A stretch of 64,000 bases of DNA from Citrifermentans bremense R1 (GTDB lineage: Bacteria; Desulfobacterota; Desulfuromonadia; Geobacterales; Geobacteraceae), in contig NZ_AUGE01000005.1 of the NCBI RefSeq assembly GCF_000426865.1, positions 124,001-188,000 of the forward strand, read 5' to 3'. Below, one piece after another: positions 33,504-41,730 of the stretch. Each line of letters opens with the position of its first letter. Positions within the stretch are counted from its first letter, which is position 1. Below the pieces are notes generated by a model. The model had not been told where the DNA came from. It saw only the letters and a list, made by a program, of their open reading frames with translations, and ran no database searches. The translations under genes and the position numbers were made by a program.

Positions 33504-33644
33504 TCATGAGGATGGTTTGATCTTAGTTCGGCACTCTAGCAAGAAGCAACGTTTCTGTGTATCAAGCTTTGTAGGAGAGAAAGATAGGTCTTTCCCTTAG
33601 ACGTTACGGGGCGTGGACGGAAAGATTGGCGGGGGCGGGAGGGG

Positions 33645-34295
33645 TCAGCTTTCCATGCTGATGAGCCCCTCGCGGATGGCGTATTTGGTCAGCTCGGCTA
33701 CCGAGCGCATCTTGAGTTTCTTCATGATCTGCTGCCGGTGGGTATCCACCGTCTTCACGTTGATGTTGAGCAGGTACGCCACGTTCTTGGCGTTGCTCCC
33801 CTCGGCGATCAGTTGCAGCACTTCCCTTTCCCTCGGGGTAAGCGGTATTTCAGGCTGCATCAGCGATTCGGGAAGGCGCGTGACGTAATCCTCCATCACC
33901 ACGCCGATGATGCCGTGGCAGACGTACATCTCGCCGGCGGCTACCCGCCGCACCGCCTGCACCAGCTCGGCGGAGGCACACTCCTTGAGTAGATATCCAC
34001 GGGCTCCGGCACGAAACGCCTGCGAGACGAAGCGCTTGTCCTTGTGCATGGAGAGAATCAGCACGCGGACCTCGGGATAGCCAGCAGAAAGGCGCTGCGT
34101 GGCATCTATGCCGTTCATCCCCGGCATGCTCAGATCCATCAGCACCACATGGGGTGCTGCATCGGCCACCAGTTCCAACGCTTTCCTGCCGTTATCGGCC
34201 TCAGCCACCACGGTGAGATCAGGGAACTGCTCCAGGAGTATCCGTACCCCCTCCCGGACTATGCTGTGATCGTCAACGACCATGACCTTTATCAT
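33645..34295 (-). CDS. NarL/FixJ-family response regulator
   Basis: An intact 216-residue two-component regulator. Receiver: VVDDHSIVREGV with the acidic pair, acceptor Asp in VLMDLSMPGMNG, Lys in YLLKECAS. DNA-binding domain: LTPREREVLQLIAEGSNAKNVAYLLNINVKTVDTHRQQIMKKL, a textbook LuxR/NarL helix-turn-helix. The start at 34295 has GGAGAAGGG directly upstream. No kinase gene is adjacent. It is a likely relative of the damaged regulator next to it, pointing the same way. Confidence 0.93.
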   Translation of the reverse strand: MIKVMVVDDHSIVREGVRILLEQFPDLTVVAEADNGRKALELVADAAPHVVLMDLSMPGMNGIDATQRLSAGYPEVRVLILSMHKDKRFVSQAFRAGARGYLLKECASAELVQAVRRVAAGEMYVCHGIIGVVMEDYVTRLPESLMQPEIPLTPREREVLQLIAEGSNAKNVAYLLNINVKTVDTHRQQIMKKLKMRSVAELTKYAIREGLISMES

Positions 34296-34365
34296 CCCTT
34301 CTCCTGCTTTTTCGCCCTCTGGTACTGTTCGCGTTCGAGGTTTTCCACTGTTCATATCGTTTTCG

Positions 34366-35244
34366 TTATTCCTGTACCTTATCCAGCAACCTTGCCAAAG
34401 CCTCAAGGCCTGAGTCGCTTGCCTGGCCGCGCCTGCGGGAAAGGTCCAGAGCCACGACGGCAAGGTCGCGGTAGAGCCGCGCCATTTCGCCATCCCAAGC
34501 TTCGAGCGCTTCCAGTTGCGCCGACACGACGGCCGCGTCTCCGCGCGCGATGGGGCCGGTCAGCGCCTGCACCGTCCCGGTCCTGAAGACGTTCTCCACC
34601 GTGGCGCGCACCAAGGGCTCCATGACCTGGAACGCCTGCTCGCGGGGGACCCCTCCCTTCTGGTAGGCCTTGGCGCCGGCCTCGATCAAAGCGGTGAGGT
34701 AGTTGCAGACCAGCACGGAACCGGCGTGGTAGATGGTCTTGAACCTGGGGTCGAGGGTGAAGAGCTCGCCCCCGATGGCGCGGAAGGCGCCACTGAGAAA
34801 ATCCACCGCCGCCGGATCCCCTTCGATGCCGCACCAGGTGCCGGCGAAGTCCGTGACGCAAAGGCTCGGTTGCGCGAAGCTCTTTACCGGGTGCACGCTG
34901 GCGACCGCTGCCCCGAGACGCGCGACCGGCTCCAGTACGGCGCTGGAAAGGGCGCCGCTCAGATGGCAGACGACCGCTCCCGGCTGCACCGCCCCGCTCT
35001 CCGCGAGGGCCGTGGCGCAGGCGGCGATGGCATCGTCGGAGGCGGCCACAAGGTACAGGTCGGCCTCGCGCAGTTCCTGCCAGGAAGCCGTCGCCCTCCC
35101 CGCCCCGATGAATGCGGCGGCGTCCTTGGCGCTTTGCAGCGAGCGTGTCAGGATATCCCGCGGCTCGAGTACGCCCGCCTCATAAAAAAGGCGGCCGACC
35201 GTCTTGCCGACGGCGCCGCAGCCGATGATGCTGAAAGATTTCAT
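34366..35244 (-). CDS. Rossmann-fold oxidoreductase-like protein with DUF2520 domain
   Basis: A 292-residue protein. The first 130 residues form an NAD(P)-binding fold (SIIGCGAVGKTVGRLF, a GxGxxG-type loop) like that of pyrroline-5-carboxylate or ketopantoate reductases; the second half is the helical DUF2520 domain (ASVHPVKSF, YHAGSVLVCNYLTALIEAG). The reaction is not known for this family. The start at 35244 is chosen because AGAGGTGG precedes it and the N-terminus begins right at the first beta strand. Confidence 0.88.
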   Translation of the reverse strand: MKSFSIIGCGAVGKTVGRLFYEAGVLEPRDILTRSLQSAKDAAAFIGAGRATASWQELREADLYLVAASDDAIAACATALAESGAVQPGAVVCHLSGALSSAVLEPVARLGAAVASVHPVKSFAQPSLCVTDFAGTWCGIEGDPAAVDFLSGAFRAIGGELFTLDPRFKTIYHAGSVLVCNYLTALIEAGAKAYQKGGVPREQAFQVMEPLVRATVENVFRTGTVQALTGPIARGDAAVVSAQLEALEAWDGEMARLYRDLAVVALDLSRRRGQASDSGLEALARLLDKVQE

Positions 35245-35322
35245 GCCTAACCACCTCTTGCCGTGAACAGTTCGGTCAGGGTACAGCAAACCTTCGCGCG
35301 GTGTCAACGCTGCCGCAAAAAC

Positions 35323-35349
35323 AAACCCCCACCGGTGAGGAGGGGGTTT
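35323..35349 (-). terminator. rho-independent terminator after the small zinc-ribbon gene
   Basis: AAACCCCC pairs with GGGGGTTT, with a further short inner pairing; T-rich bases follow on the minus strand. Confidence 0.75.
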
Positions 35350-35394
35350 CAGGGGAGGATCTATGATACCGCAGCCGAGCGGCGCGGGTTGAGG

Positions 35395-35622
35395 TTACGG
35401 CTTTTTGCCGTCGGGGTTCAGGCTGTAGTCGTCCCCCTCGACGCACTCGCTTTGCGCCTGGAGAAAGGAGTCGACCTGCGGGTCTCTCACGATTTCGGTG
35501 ACGCCGTGGTTCACCGACCAGGCGGCGCCGCAGATGCTGCACTCGGTGATTCCTTCCTTGAAACCGTCGGAGTGAAAGTCGGTGTTCACCTGCTTATGGT
35601 TCCTGCATACCGGGCATTTCAT
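35395..35622 (-). CDS. small zinc-ribbon protein
   Basis: A 75-residue protein with one clear zinc ribbon: MKCPVC at the start and ECSICGAAW about 25 residues later. A conserved-looking tail (VTEIVRDPQVDSFLQAQSE) follows. GAGAGGAGAG precedes the ATG. Such small ribbon proteins may bind nucleic acid or partner proteins; I do not recognise the family. It stands alone with its own terminator. Confidence 0.8.
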   Translation of the reverse strand: MKCPVCRNHKQVNTDFHSDGFKEGITECSICGAAWSVNHGVTEIVRDPQVDSFLQAQSECVEGDDYSLNPDGKKP

Positions 35623-35784
35623 AGCTCTCTCCTCTCATGGAAGCGGCAGACGATGTCCTTTCATGAAAAAGATTATGACGGGAAATCCAGGCTCCGCAAC
35701 TGTAAAAACAGGCTCCTGTCGCCGCCCTGTTCTCGTTGCCGTCCGTAAGCCTCCCTTTTCGGCCCCGCGTTCGCGCCGCCTGAG

Positions 35785-36039
35785 CTAAAGGCTCGGTTTC
35801 TTTGTCTTCGGGCTCGCCGTCCTCCTCCTCGGCTTTACCGGCGGAACCTCTTTTGCCGCCGGCAGGTAAGAGCTCGGATCGGCCGGCTTCAGACTTCGAA
35901 AGTGCGAGGAGACGATTTTCCTGATGATGCCGTCGTTGAAGCGGATGGTCGCCCGGATCTCGTTGACCTCTACGACTTTGCCGACGCCCCATTCTTTGGC
36001 AACGGAATGAATAACGACGCTACCACGTTTGACGATCAT
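35785..36039 (-). CDS. DUF3553-like small protein
   Basis: An 84-residue protein. Residues 1-55 (MIVKRGSVVIHSVAKEWGVG then KVVEVNEIRATIRFNDG) match the DUF3553 pattern, a small beta-barrel also found at the end of some UvrD-type helicases. The C-terminal 25 residues are Pro-, Lys- and Arg-rich and likely disordered. The ATG at 36039 has AAGGGG upstream; the in-frame extension beyond it reads as non-coding. Role unknown, possibly DNA or RNA binding. Confidence 0.8.
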   Translation of the reverse strand: MIVKRGSVVIHSVAKEWGVGKVVEVNEIRATIRFNDGIIRKIVSSHFRSLKPADPSSYLPAAKEVPPVKPRRRTASPKTKKPSL

Positions 36040-36289
36040 TGTTATTCCCCTTGGAGGCACTGAAGTAGTTTTCAGACGCGGCTTAGCAACCGGCCTGGAA
36101 ACAGGTCGAACAGGAAAAGCTGGATGGATATGGATTTTGGTGTAATCAAAAACGGGTGCTGAAGAGATATGACGAACAGCGTGGAGCCGGCCTGCTTCAG
36201 CAGGCACGAACGAAACTATACACCGCAAAAACGAAATGAACAGTGGCTGCCGGGATATTAGTTTCGCAGGACGTTCATGAAGGCTGCGG

Positions 36290-37150
36290 TCACAGCCCAG
36301 GAGGCGTTGTCGGCGGAAGCTGCGGGGGAAGCTCGACGGGTTGCAACCGCTCGGGGGGAATCTGCGGTTCGCCCATGATGATCACCACCGGCCCCCGGAA
36401 TTTCTGCAAGGCTCCGGTGTCTTTGCCGCCCACCACCCAGCGGTAGAGCTTTTTCGCGTCCATGAGTAGCGGCCGGTCGGGCTCGCCGTAGTACTCCGCC
36501 TGCATCTCCTCGTCGTAGAGGCCGATGCAGCCGTGGGAGGCGGGGTATCCGGGAAGGTCCCTGCCGTGGATCCAGTAGGAGGTCCAGCCATCCAGCCGCT
36601 TGTCGATGTGGAAGCGCAGCCCGTAGTGCATCGGGTAGGCGCGCTCCGTCCCTTCCACCGGGTAGAGGCTCGATTCGTGGACCGGGTCCACCGTGTCGAT
36701 CTGGTAGCTGCCGTTTTTGAGGCGGTACTCCTCGACCCCCACGGCGACCGGCGCGGAGAATACCAGGCTTCCGTACTCATAGGCGCCGAGGTACATCTCG
36801 TTTTGATCGATGAGGATGAGCTGCGGCTGCTTCTCCGCCTCGTAATAAAAGGGAGGCATCGGGTTGAAGCCCCTGATCTCCTCGATCCGCTTGGGTACCT
36901 TTATCGACATTCCCGCGATGAAATGGCGCCGGTCCATCCTGTTGAAGCGCAGCCCGTCCTGCCAGAGCTTGCCGAAGATCCGATAGGGAGAGTCCTTTGA
37001 GCTCAGTTTTACACAGTCCCACTCATAGAGATAGTCACTGGGATAGTGCAGGTCGCATAGGGATTGGAGTTTTTGGGCTGCAGCAGAGGGGAGAGAGCAT
37101 ATGCCCACTATCATTACAAGAAGGATGCATGTTCGTATCAAGAGTCTCAT
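36290..37150 (-). CDS. periplasmic L,D-transpeptidase (YkuD family)
   Basis: A 286-residue exported enzyme that forms 3-3 peptidoglycan cross-links or attaches proteins to the wall. A signal peptide (ILLVMIVGICSLPSAAA) is followed, from about residue 105, by the YkuD fold with the active site IHGRDLPGYPASHGCIGLYD carrying the catalytic Cys. The tail is Pro-rich (PPQLPPTTPPG). The start is put at the ATG at 37150, six bases after GAGG, instead of an upstream GTG. It stands alone, divergent from mobA. Confidence 0.92.
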   Translation of the reverse strand: MRLLIRTCILLVMIVGICSLPSAAAQKLQSLCDLHYPSDYLYEWDCVKLSSKDSPYRIFGKLWQDGLRFNRMDRRHFIAGMSIKVPKRIEEIRGFNPMPPFYYEAEKQPQLILIDQNEMYLGAYEYGSLVFSAPVAVGVEEYRLKNGSYQIDTVDPVHESSLYPVEGTERAYPMHYGLRFHIDKRLDGWTSYWIHGRDLPGYPASHGCIGLYDEEMQAEYYGEPDRPLLMDAKKLYRWVVGGKDTGALQKFRGPVVIIMGEPQIPPERLQPVELPPQLPPTTPPGL

Positions 37151-37253
37151 CACATGCCTCGTCACGAGACAAAGAAACTTGGAGAGTTTCCTATGGCAGA
37201 TTCATTCTACCAAAGGACCAGATAAAGAGGAAGATAGTTCAGCTTGTTTTCAC

Positions 37254-37282
37254 TTGACCCGCCGAAACTATCCGCCTATATC
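37254..37282 (+). promoter_or_regulatory. candidate sigma-70 promoter of mobA
   Basis: TTGACC, 17-base spacer, TATATC, about 78 bases before the GTG start. Confidence 0.5.
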
Positions 37283-37359
37283 TTTGCTGGCTTTCTTGGA
37301 TAGTGCTGACAACAACAGCATGCGGACCTGCCGTCTGCATCGATAAAACCGGAGCGATT

Positions 37360-37977
37360 GTGTCAGAGGTGGAAAAAGGCGATGTAACAGGTGTCATTCT
37401 CGTCGGGGGGAAGAGCCGCCGCATGGGTCGCGACAAGGCCTTTCTTGAGGTCGCCGGGAAGCCTCTTTTCCAGCGCGTCCTGGAGCTCTTCCAGGAGAGC
37501 TTTTCGCGCGTGGTCCTGGTGGGGGGCGCGCCGGAGCGTTTCGCCGGCTACGATCTCCCGGTCCTCCCCGACCTCTATCCCGGCTCCCCCCTGGGGGGCA
37601 TCTATACCGCCTTGAGCCAGGCAGATACCGAGGCCATCTTCGTCTCCTCCTGCGATCTCCCTTTCCCGAACGCGGCAGTGCTCCACTATCTCTGCTCCCT
37701 AAGCGACGGCTATGCTGCGGTGGTGCCGGAGACGCCCCAGGGATATGAACCTCTTTTCGCGCTCTACAAGAAGGGGTGCCTGGAGCCGATTCGCTCGCAG
37801 CTGGAAAGGGAGGATTTCTGCGCCTACGCCTGGTACCCGGAGGTAAAAGTGCGGCTGGTCTCCCCCGGGGAACTCGCGCCCCTGGACCCGGACGGCACTG
37901 CCTTTTGCAACATCAACACGCCCGAGCAGTTCGCGCAACTGGCAGCGGGGACCGGTGGCCGGTGCCCCGCCGACTGA
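37360..37977 (+). CDS. mobA: molybdenum cofactor guanylyltransferase
   Basis: MobA adds GMP to molybdopterin to make the bis-MGD cofactor used by formate dehydrogenases and nitrate reductases. The 205-residue protein has the nucleotide-binding start GVILVGGKSRRMGRDKA, PLGGIYTAL, and FVSSCDLPF with the metal-binding Asp. The GTG at 37360 is taken as start since GGAG lies about six bases before it; an upstream in-frame start has no site. No other molybdenum cofactor gene is adjacent. Confidence 0.93.
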   Translation: MSEVEKGDVTGVILVGGKSRRMGRDKAFLEVAGKPLFQRVLELFQESFSRVVLVGGAPERFAGYDLPVLPDLYPGSPLGGIYTALSQADTEAIFVSSCDLPFPNAAVLHYLCSLSDGYAAVVPETPQGYEPLFALYKKGCLEPIRSQLEREDFCAYAWYPEVKVRLVSPGELAPLDPDGTAFCNINTPEQFAQLAAGTGGRCPAD

Positions 37978-38022
37978 GGAAGTCGGAAACGGGAGGATCA
38001 GAGATGGGGGAAGAGGACAAAC

Positions 38023-38051
38023 AAAAAGCCCCGGTGGGATGCCGGGGCTTT
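38023..38051. terminator. two-way rho-independent terminator between mobA and cysM
   Basis: AAAGCCCCGG and CCGGGGCTTT form a perfect 10-bp stem, A-rich on the left, between two convergent genes. Confidence 0.88.
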
Positions 38052-38078
38052 CTCGTTTCATCAGTTGGGCAGACAGCG

Positions 38079-38996
38079 TCAGGGGGGGCACTGCGCGCAC
38101 ATGGACTTGAAGAGGTTGGTGCTGAGGTAGCGATCCCCGCGGTCCGGTACGATGACCACGATCACCCCGAAGGAAAGTTCCGAGGCCAGCTGCAGCGCCC
38201 CGAAGACCGCGGCACCGCCGGACATGCCGCAGAAAATCCCCTCGTGGGCCGCGAGAAGCCTGGCCGTTTCGAAGGCGTCGTCGTCTTCCACCACCAGGTT
38301 TCGGTGGTATGCGGCACAGTCGTAGATGGGGGGAACGATCGCCTCCTTCATGTTTTTCAGCCCCTGGATCTTGTGCCCCAGGGTCGGTTCGACGCCCACC
38401 ACCTGGACCGAGGGCTTTACCTCCTTGAAGTAGGAGGCGAGCCCCATGAGCGTGCCGCTCGTGCCCATTCCCGCCACCACATGCGTTACCTCTCCGCCGG
38501 TCTGATGCCATATCTCCGGGCCGGTCGTCTTGTAGTGGGCCAGCACGTTGTTGGGATTGGCGTACTGGTTGGGCATGTAGTATTTTGCCGGATCCTCGGC
38601 CAGGATCTTGTGGGCCAGCCTGATCGCGCCGTCGGTCGCCTCGCACCCCGGCGAGAGCACGATCTCCGCGCCGTACGCCTCCAGCACGCTGCGCCGCTCC
38701 ACGCTCACGCACGCGGGCATCACCAGCTTGATCCGGTACCCCCTGGCCGCCGCGATCATCGCCAGGGCTATGCCGGTGTTGCCCGAGGTCGGCTCCAGGA
38801 TTACCTTGTCCGGCGTCAGTTCGCCGCTCGCCTCGGCGGCCAGTATCATCTGCCGCGCAGGCCGATCCTTTACCGACCCCCCCGGGTTGTTTCCTTCCAG
38901 TTTCGCCACTATGCGGACCGAAGGGTTCTTGCACAGGGAGTAGATTTCAGCGACCGGTGTCCCACCGATGGAATCCAATAAACTTTGCCCTCTCAC
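38079..38996 (-). CDS. cysM: cysteine synthase (CysM/CysK family)
   Basis: A PLP enzyme that makes cysteine from O-acetylserine and sulfide (or thiosulfate). The 305-residue protein has the PLP lysine in NNPGGSVKDRPA, the substrate loop EPTSGNTGIALAM and the phosphate-binding GMGTSGTLMG. The C-terminus (MCAQCPP) has a cysteine pair. The GTG at 38996 is chosen because GAGG stands six bases before it; longer frames extend into upstream sequence. CysM and CysK cannot be told apart safely here. It converges on mobA. Confidence 0.92.
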   Translation of the reverse strand: MRGQSLLDSIGGTPVAEIYSLCKNPSVRIVAKLEGNNPGGSVKDRPARQMILAAEASGELTPDKVILEPTSGNTGIALAMIAAARGYRIKLVMPACVSVERRSVLEAYGAEIVLSPGCEATDGAIRLAHKILAEDPAKYYMPNQYANPNNVLAHYKTTGPEIWHQTGGEVTHVVAGMGTSGTLMGLASYFKEVKPSVQVVGVEPTLGHKIQGLKNMKEAIVPPIYDCAAYHRNLVVEDDDAFETARLLAAHEGIFCGMSGGAAVFGALQLASELSFGVIVVIVPDRGDRYLSTNLFKSMCAQCPP

Positions 38997-39151
38997 TGTC
39001 AGCCTCGCTTCTCTCAGGAGTGGCAACGACAACCATTCCCGATGAGTTATTTCAAACAGACGCAGCATATCACGCATGGGCTGCAGCCAACAATCAAATA
39101 TTGGCCTTCCCTGTATCGATGTGCCGCCCCTCTGAAACAATCTTTAAAATA

Positions 39152-39180
39152 TTGACAGGTCACCGCGCGGGGGCTAGTTT
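39152..39180 (+). promoter_or_regulatory. sigma-70 promoter of the deoxyribosyltransferase gene
   Basis: TTGACA, 17 bases, TAGTTT, followed by TGCC. The -10 region GCTAGTTTTGCC is shared letter for letter with the MFS-gene promoter at 40325. Confidence 0.65.
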
Positions 39181-39206
39181 TGCCAGGATCGAGGGAGGTT
39201 TCGCCT

Positions 39207-39704
39207 ATGACAGAAAATTCGCCCGGCATCACGGCAGGAAAAGGGATCAAAGTATATCTGGCCTCGCCTCTGGGCTTCAGCCCGGAGAACGACCATTACC
39301 GCGGCAAGGTGAAAGAGCGCCTGAACCAGTTGCATTGCACCGTCTTCGACCCCTGGGACCAGGAGGAGGTCGGGCGGCGCATAGAGGACGCGCTCGGCGC
39401 CGCCCTCGGTCCGGTGCGCGCCGGCGCCATCGAGGAAGCCGCCCGATTCGCCGGCCGGGTCAATGCAGAGGGGATACGCGCAGCGGACGTGGTCCTCGCC
39501 GTCTTGGACGGAACCGAGCCCGACAGCGGGACCGTCGCGGAAGTGGGATTCGGAGCGGGGATAGGCAAGAGATGCTTCGGGCTGCGGACCGACATCCGCG
39601 ATTGCGGCGACCTTCCGGGGCTCTCCCTCAACCTGCAGTTGCTCCATTTCATCGAGTACAGCGGCGGCAGGCTTTTCAGAAGCATCGAGGCAATAGAGTT
39701 TTAG
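39207..39704 (+). CDS. nucleoside 2-deoxyribosyltransferase-like protein
   Basis: A 165-residue protein of the NDT fold, which swaps or removes bases on deoxyribonucleosides or, in some relatives, hydrolyses nucleotide glycosidic bonds. Seen: IKVYLASPLGFSP at the start of the fold, RAADVVLAVLDGTEPDSGTVAEVGFG with the catalytic region, and a C-terminal NLQLLHFIEYSGG. The ATG at 39207 follows GGGAGG; earlier in-frame codons are not needed. Probably a nucleotide salvage or clean-up enzyme. Confidence 0.88.
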   Translation: MTENSPGITAGKGIKVYLASPLGFSPENDHYRGKVKERLNQLHCTVFDPWDQEEVGRRIEDALGAALGPVRAGAIEEAARFAGRVNAEGIRAADVVLAVLDGTEPDSGTVAEVGFGAGIGKRCFGLRTDIRDCGDLPGLSLNLQLLHFIEYSGGRLFRSIEAIEF

Positions 39705-39729
39705 CGCACTGTCACTGCCACCTTTACCA

Positions 39730-39758
39730 TTGACAAATACGCGGAAAATTACAAGAAT
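39730..39758 (+). promoter_or_regulatory. candidate sigma-70 promoter
   Basis: Perfect TTGACA, 17-base spacer, AAGAAT, about 50 bases before the next start codon. Confidence 0.5.
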
Positions 39759-39809
39759 GCACTGACTCAGGCTGCGTAGTTACAGTCAACCTACTTCCGG
39801 AGGTACGAC

Positions 39810-40241
39810 ATGATACGGGCGCTCTCGGCATACAAAGCCATCATGGAAGCATCAGCCATTGATAAGCCGGTTAAAAGAGAGGAGAAGATCCCCTCAGGGT
39901 CAGGAACTCCCGCCGCACTGTCGAACGACGGCGCTGAAGCGAGCACCGCTGCTGCAGATCATGACTTCGTCAACATCTCCACCTCCCAGGACGTCTTCAG
40001 CGCCGTGGACGACTTCTTCAATCTGGGGAGCTCCAACAGGTTCGACGGCTTCCACAACCTCTCCCGCGAGGACAAGGAAAGCTTCGTGAAGATCGTTGCC
40101 GAACTGGCGAAGGCAGGATACATGGGGTATGAGGAGCTCAAGGTCAACAACAAGCTGGAAAGGCACGAGATCGCGCACCAGATCGGCGACCAGCGCCTGC
40201 GCGGAGCGAAGGTTTACGACAACGCCAACCGGCGCCGGTAG
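39810..40241 (+). CDS. hypothetical protein
   Basis: A 143-residue protein with CGGAGGT upstream of its ATG. The first 50 residues are polar and probably disordered (KPVKREEKIPSGSGTPAAL). The rest is helical and charged, with a well-formed segment FNLGSSNRFDGFHNLSREDK and KIVAELAKAGYMGYEEL, ending in a basic tail. No membrane segment, signal or known motif is visible. I do not recognise the family. Good codon use and ribosome site make it a real gene; it has its own promoter-like sequence. Confidence 0.75.
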   Translation: MIRALSAYKAIMEASAIDKPVKREEKIPSGSGTPAALSNDGAEASTAAADHDFVNISTSQDVFSAVDDFFNLGSSNRFDGFHNLSREDKESFVKIVAELAKAGYMGYEELKVNNKLERHEIAHQIGDQRLRGAKVYDNANRRR

Positions 40242-40324
40242 TTGCCCGCTCACTTAAGAAAATCCCCTACCCGGCAGTTTCCTCCTCGCCGCCCCCCCGG
40301 TTCCCCAAAGGGAATAGTTTGTTA

Positions 40325-40354
40325 TTGACACCCCCCGCCCTGCGGCGCTAGTTT
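40325..40354 (+). promoter_or_regulatory. sigma-70 promoter of the MFS transporter, probably leaderless
   Basis: TTGACA, 18 bases, TAGTTT. The -10 box ends only nine bases before the ATG at 40364, so the transcript should begin within a few bases of the start codon, and no Shine-Dalgarno site exists. Confidence 0.65.
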
Positions 40355-40363
40355 TGCCGGATT

Positions 40364-41584
40364 ATGAGCGACTCTGCTACAGACAACCAGCCGCACGAAC
40401 AACACCAAAACACGGGAGAGCGCCAGGCGGCACAGGTCCTGATCTGCTGCGCGATCGGCTTCGTCTGTTTCCTGGGCGCCTACATGCGGATTCCCGTCCT
40501 GCCGCTTCTGGCCAGCGGCATCGGCGCCAGCACCACGCAGATCGGCCTGATCAACGCCGCCTTCATGCTTTCCGCGGGGCTTTTGGCCGTACCCTCCGGG
40601 CTGATATCGGACAAGGTCGGCATCACCCCCGTCCTCCTTGCCGGGCTGGCGCTGATGAGCGCGGCGTCGCTGCTCATCCCGCTAAGCGGCAACTGGGTCG
40701 CCCTGGGCGCCATCTACCTCGTCTTCGGCGTCGGGCTCGCCGCCTTCACTCCGACCATGATGTCCTCGGTTGCGAGGATCGTCCCGCGCTCGCACGTCGG
40801 CCGCGCCTACAGTTGGTACACGACCGCCGTCTACCTCGCCATGACCATCGGCCCGGCGGCCGGCGGCTGGTTCGGGCAGAGGCTCGGGTTCAGGCAGGTC
40901 TTCCTGGTTTCCGGCGTGCTGATCGCCGTGGCGCTCATAGCGGTCCTTTGCTTTCTCCCCAAGGAGACCCACGCCACCCACCGCACCCACGGCGAAGGCC
41001 AGCATCCGCCAAGCTCCATATTCTCCAACGGGCGGCTCATGGCCGCGCTCGCCGGGACCCTGGGCGGCTGTTTCGGCTTCGGCATGTACCTCTCCTTTCT
41101 CCCCCTGCATGCGCGCGCGGCGGGGCTGAGCGTCGACCAGATAGGAGTCGTCTTCGCGGCCCAGGCCTTGGTCAACGTCCTCTTGCGCATCCCGTTCGGG
41201 CATTTGAGCGACCGGATCGACCGCGGCGCCATGTCCGGCATAGGCCTCGTCGCCTGCGCCGTCGCCCTCGCCCTGACCGGCGCCAGCCACACACTAGCCG
41301 CCCTGATCCTCAGCGCCTGCCTTCTCGGGGCCGGGATGGGGACCAGTTTCACCGCGCTGAGTTCGCTGGTGGCGATCGTGATGCCTGCCGGCCAGCGCGG
41401 CCTGGGAATGGGGCTTTACAACAGCTGCGTCTATCTGGGGATGATGCTCAGTTCCGCCACCATGGGGGTGGTGATCAAAAGGGCCGGCTTTGCCACCGGG
41501 TTCCTGGCCGCCGGCTGCATCACCTTTGCGGCGACCTTGCTGTTTCTACTCCTGTACCGCGGCAGCACCTCGAAGGAAAAATAA
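40364..41584 (+). CDS. major facilitator superfamily transporter
   Basis: A 406-residue membrane protein with twelve predicted helices, the first at about residue 25. The MFS signature GLISDKVGITPV lies in the first cytoplasmic loop and GHLSDRIDRGAM in the equivalent loop of the second half. A soluble loop of about 25 residues in the middle is His-rich (THATHRTHGEGQHPP). The substrate is not predictable; the family includes drug and small-molecule exporters. Translation seems to start on a leaderless transcript. A REP-like hairpin follows. Confidence 0.92.
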   Translation: MSDSATDNQPHEQHQNTGERQAAQVLICCAIGFVCFLGAYMRIPVLPLLASGIGASTTQIGLINAAFMLSAGLLAVPSGLISDKVGITPVLLAGLALMSAASLLIPLSGNWVALGAIYLVFGVGLAAFTPTMMSSVARIVPRSHVGRAYSWYTTAVYLAMTIGPAAGGWFGQRLGFRQVFLVSGVLIAVALIAVLCFLPKETHATHRTHGEGQHPPSSIFSNGRLMAALAGTLGGCFGFGMYLSFLPLHARAAGLSVDQIGVVFAAQALVNVLLRIPFGHLSDRIDRGAMSGIGLVACAVALALTGASHTLAALILSACLLGAGMGTSFTALSSLVAIVMPAGQRGLGMGLYNSCVYLGMMLSSATMGVVIKRAGFATGFLAAGCITFAATLLFLLLYRGSTSKEK

Positions 41585-41647
41585 GCCCGGGCACTGGTCC
41601 TCACCCTGCTGTTCGTTAACAGCGCCTGCGCGGAACTCGACAGAAAA

Positions 41648-41689
41648 GGGGACAGGCTACTTTTCGATTCAAAAAAGTAGCCTGTCCCC
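41648..41689. repeat. REP-like palindrome
   Basis: A 17-bp perfect inverted repeat (GGGGACAGGCTACTTTT and its complement) around an eight-base loop, in a gap between convergent genes. The arm sequence resembles REP elements scattered by TnpA-REP transposases in many bacteria; no transposase is in this window. It could also end transcription from either side. Confidence 0.75.
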
Positions 41690-41730
41690 CTTGCCGCACA
41701 TTCGGCGTCGGCAGGGGACGCTCGGGCTCG

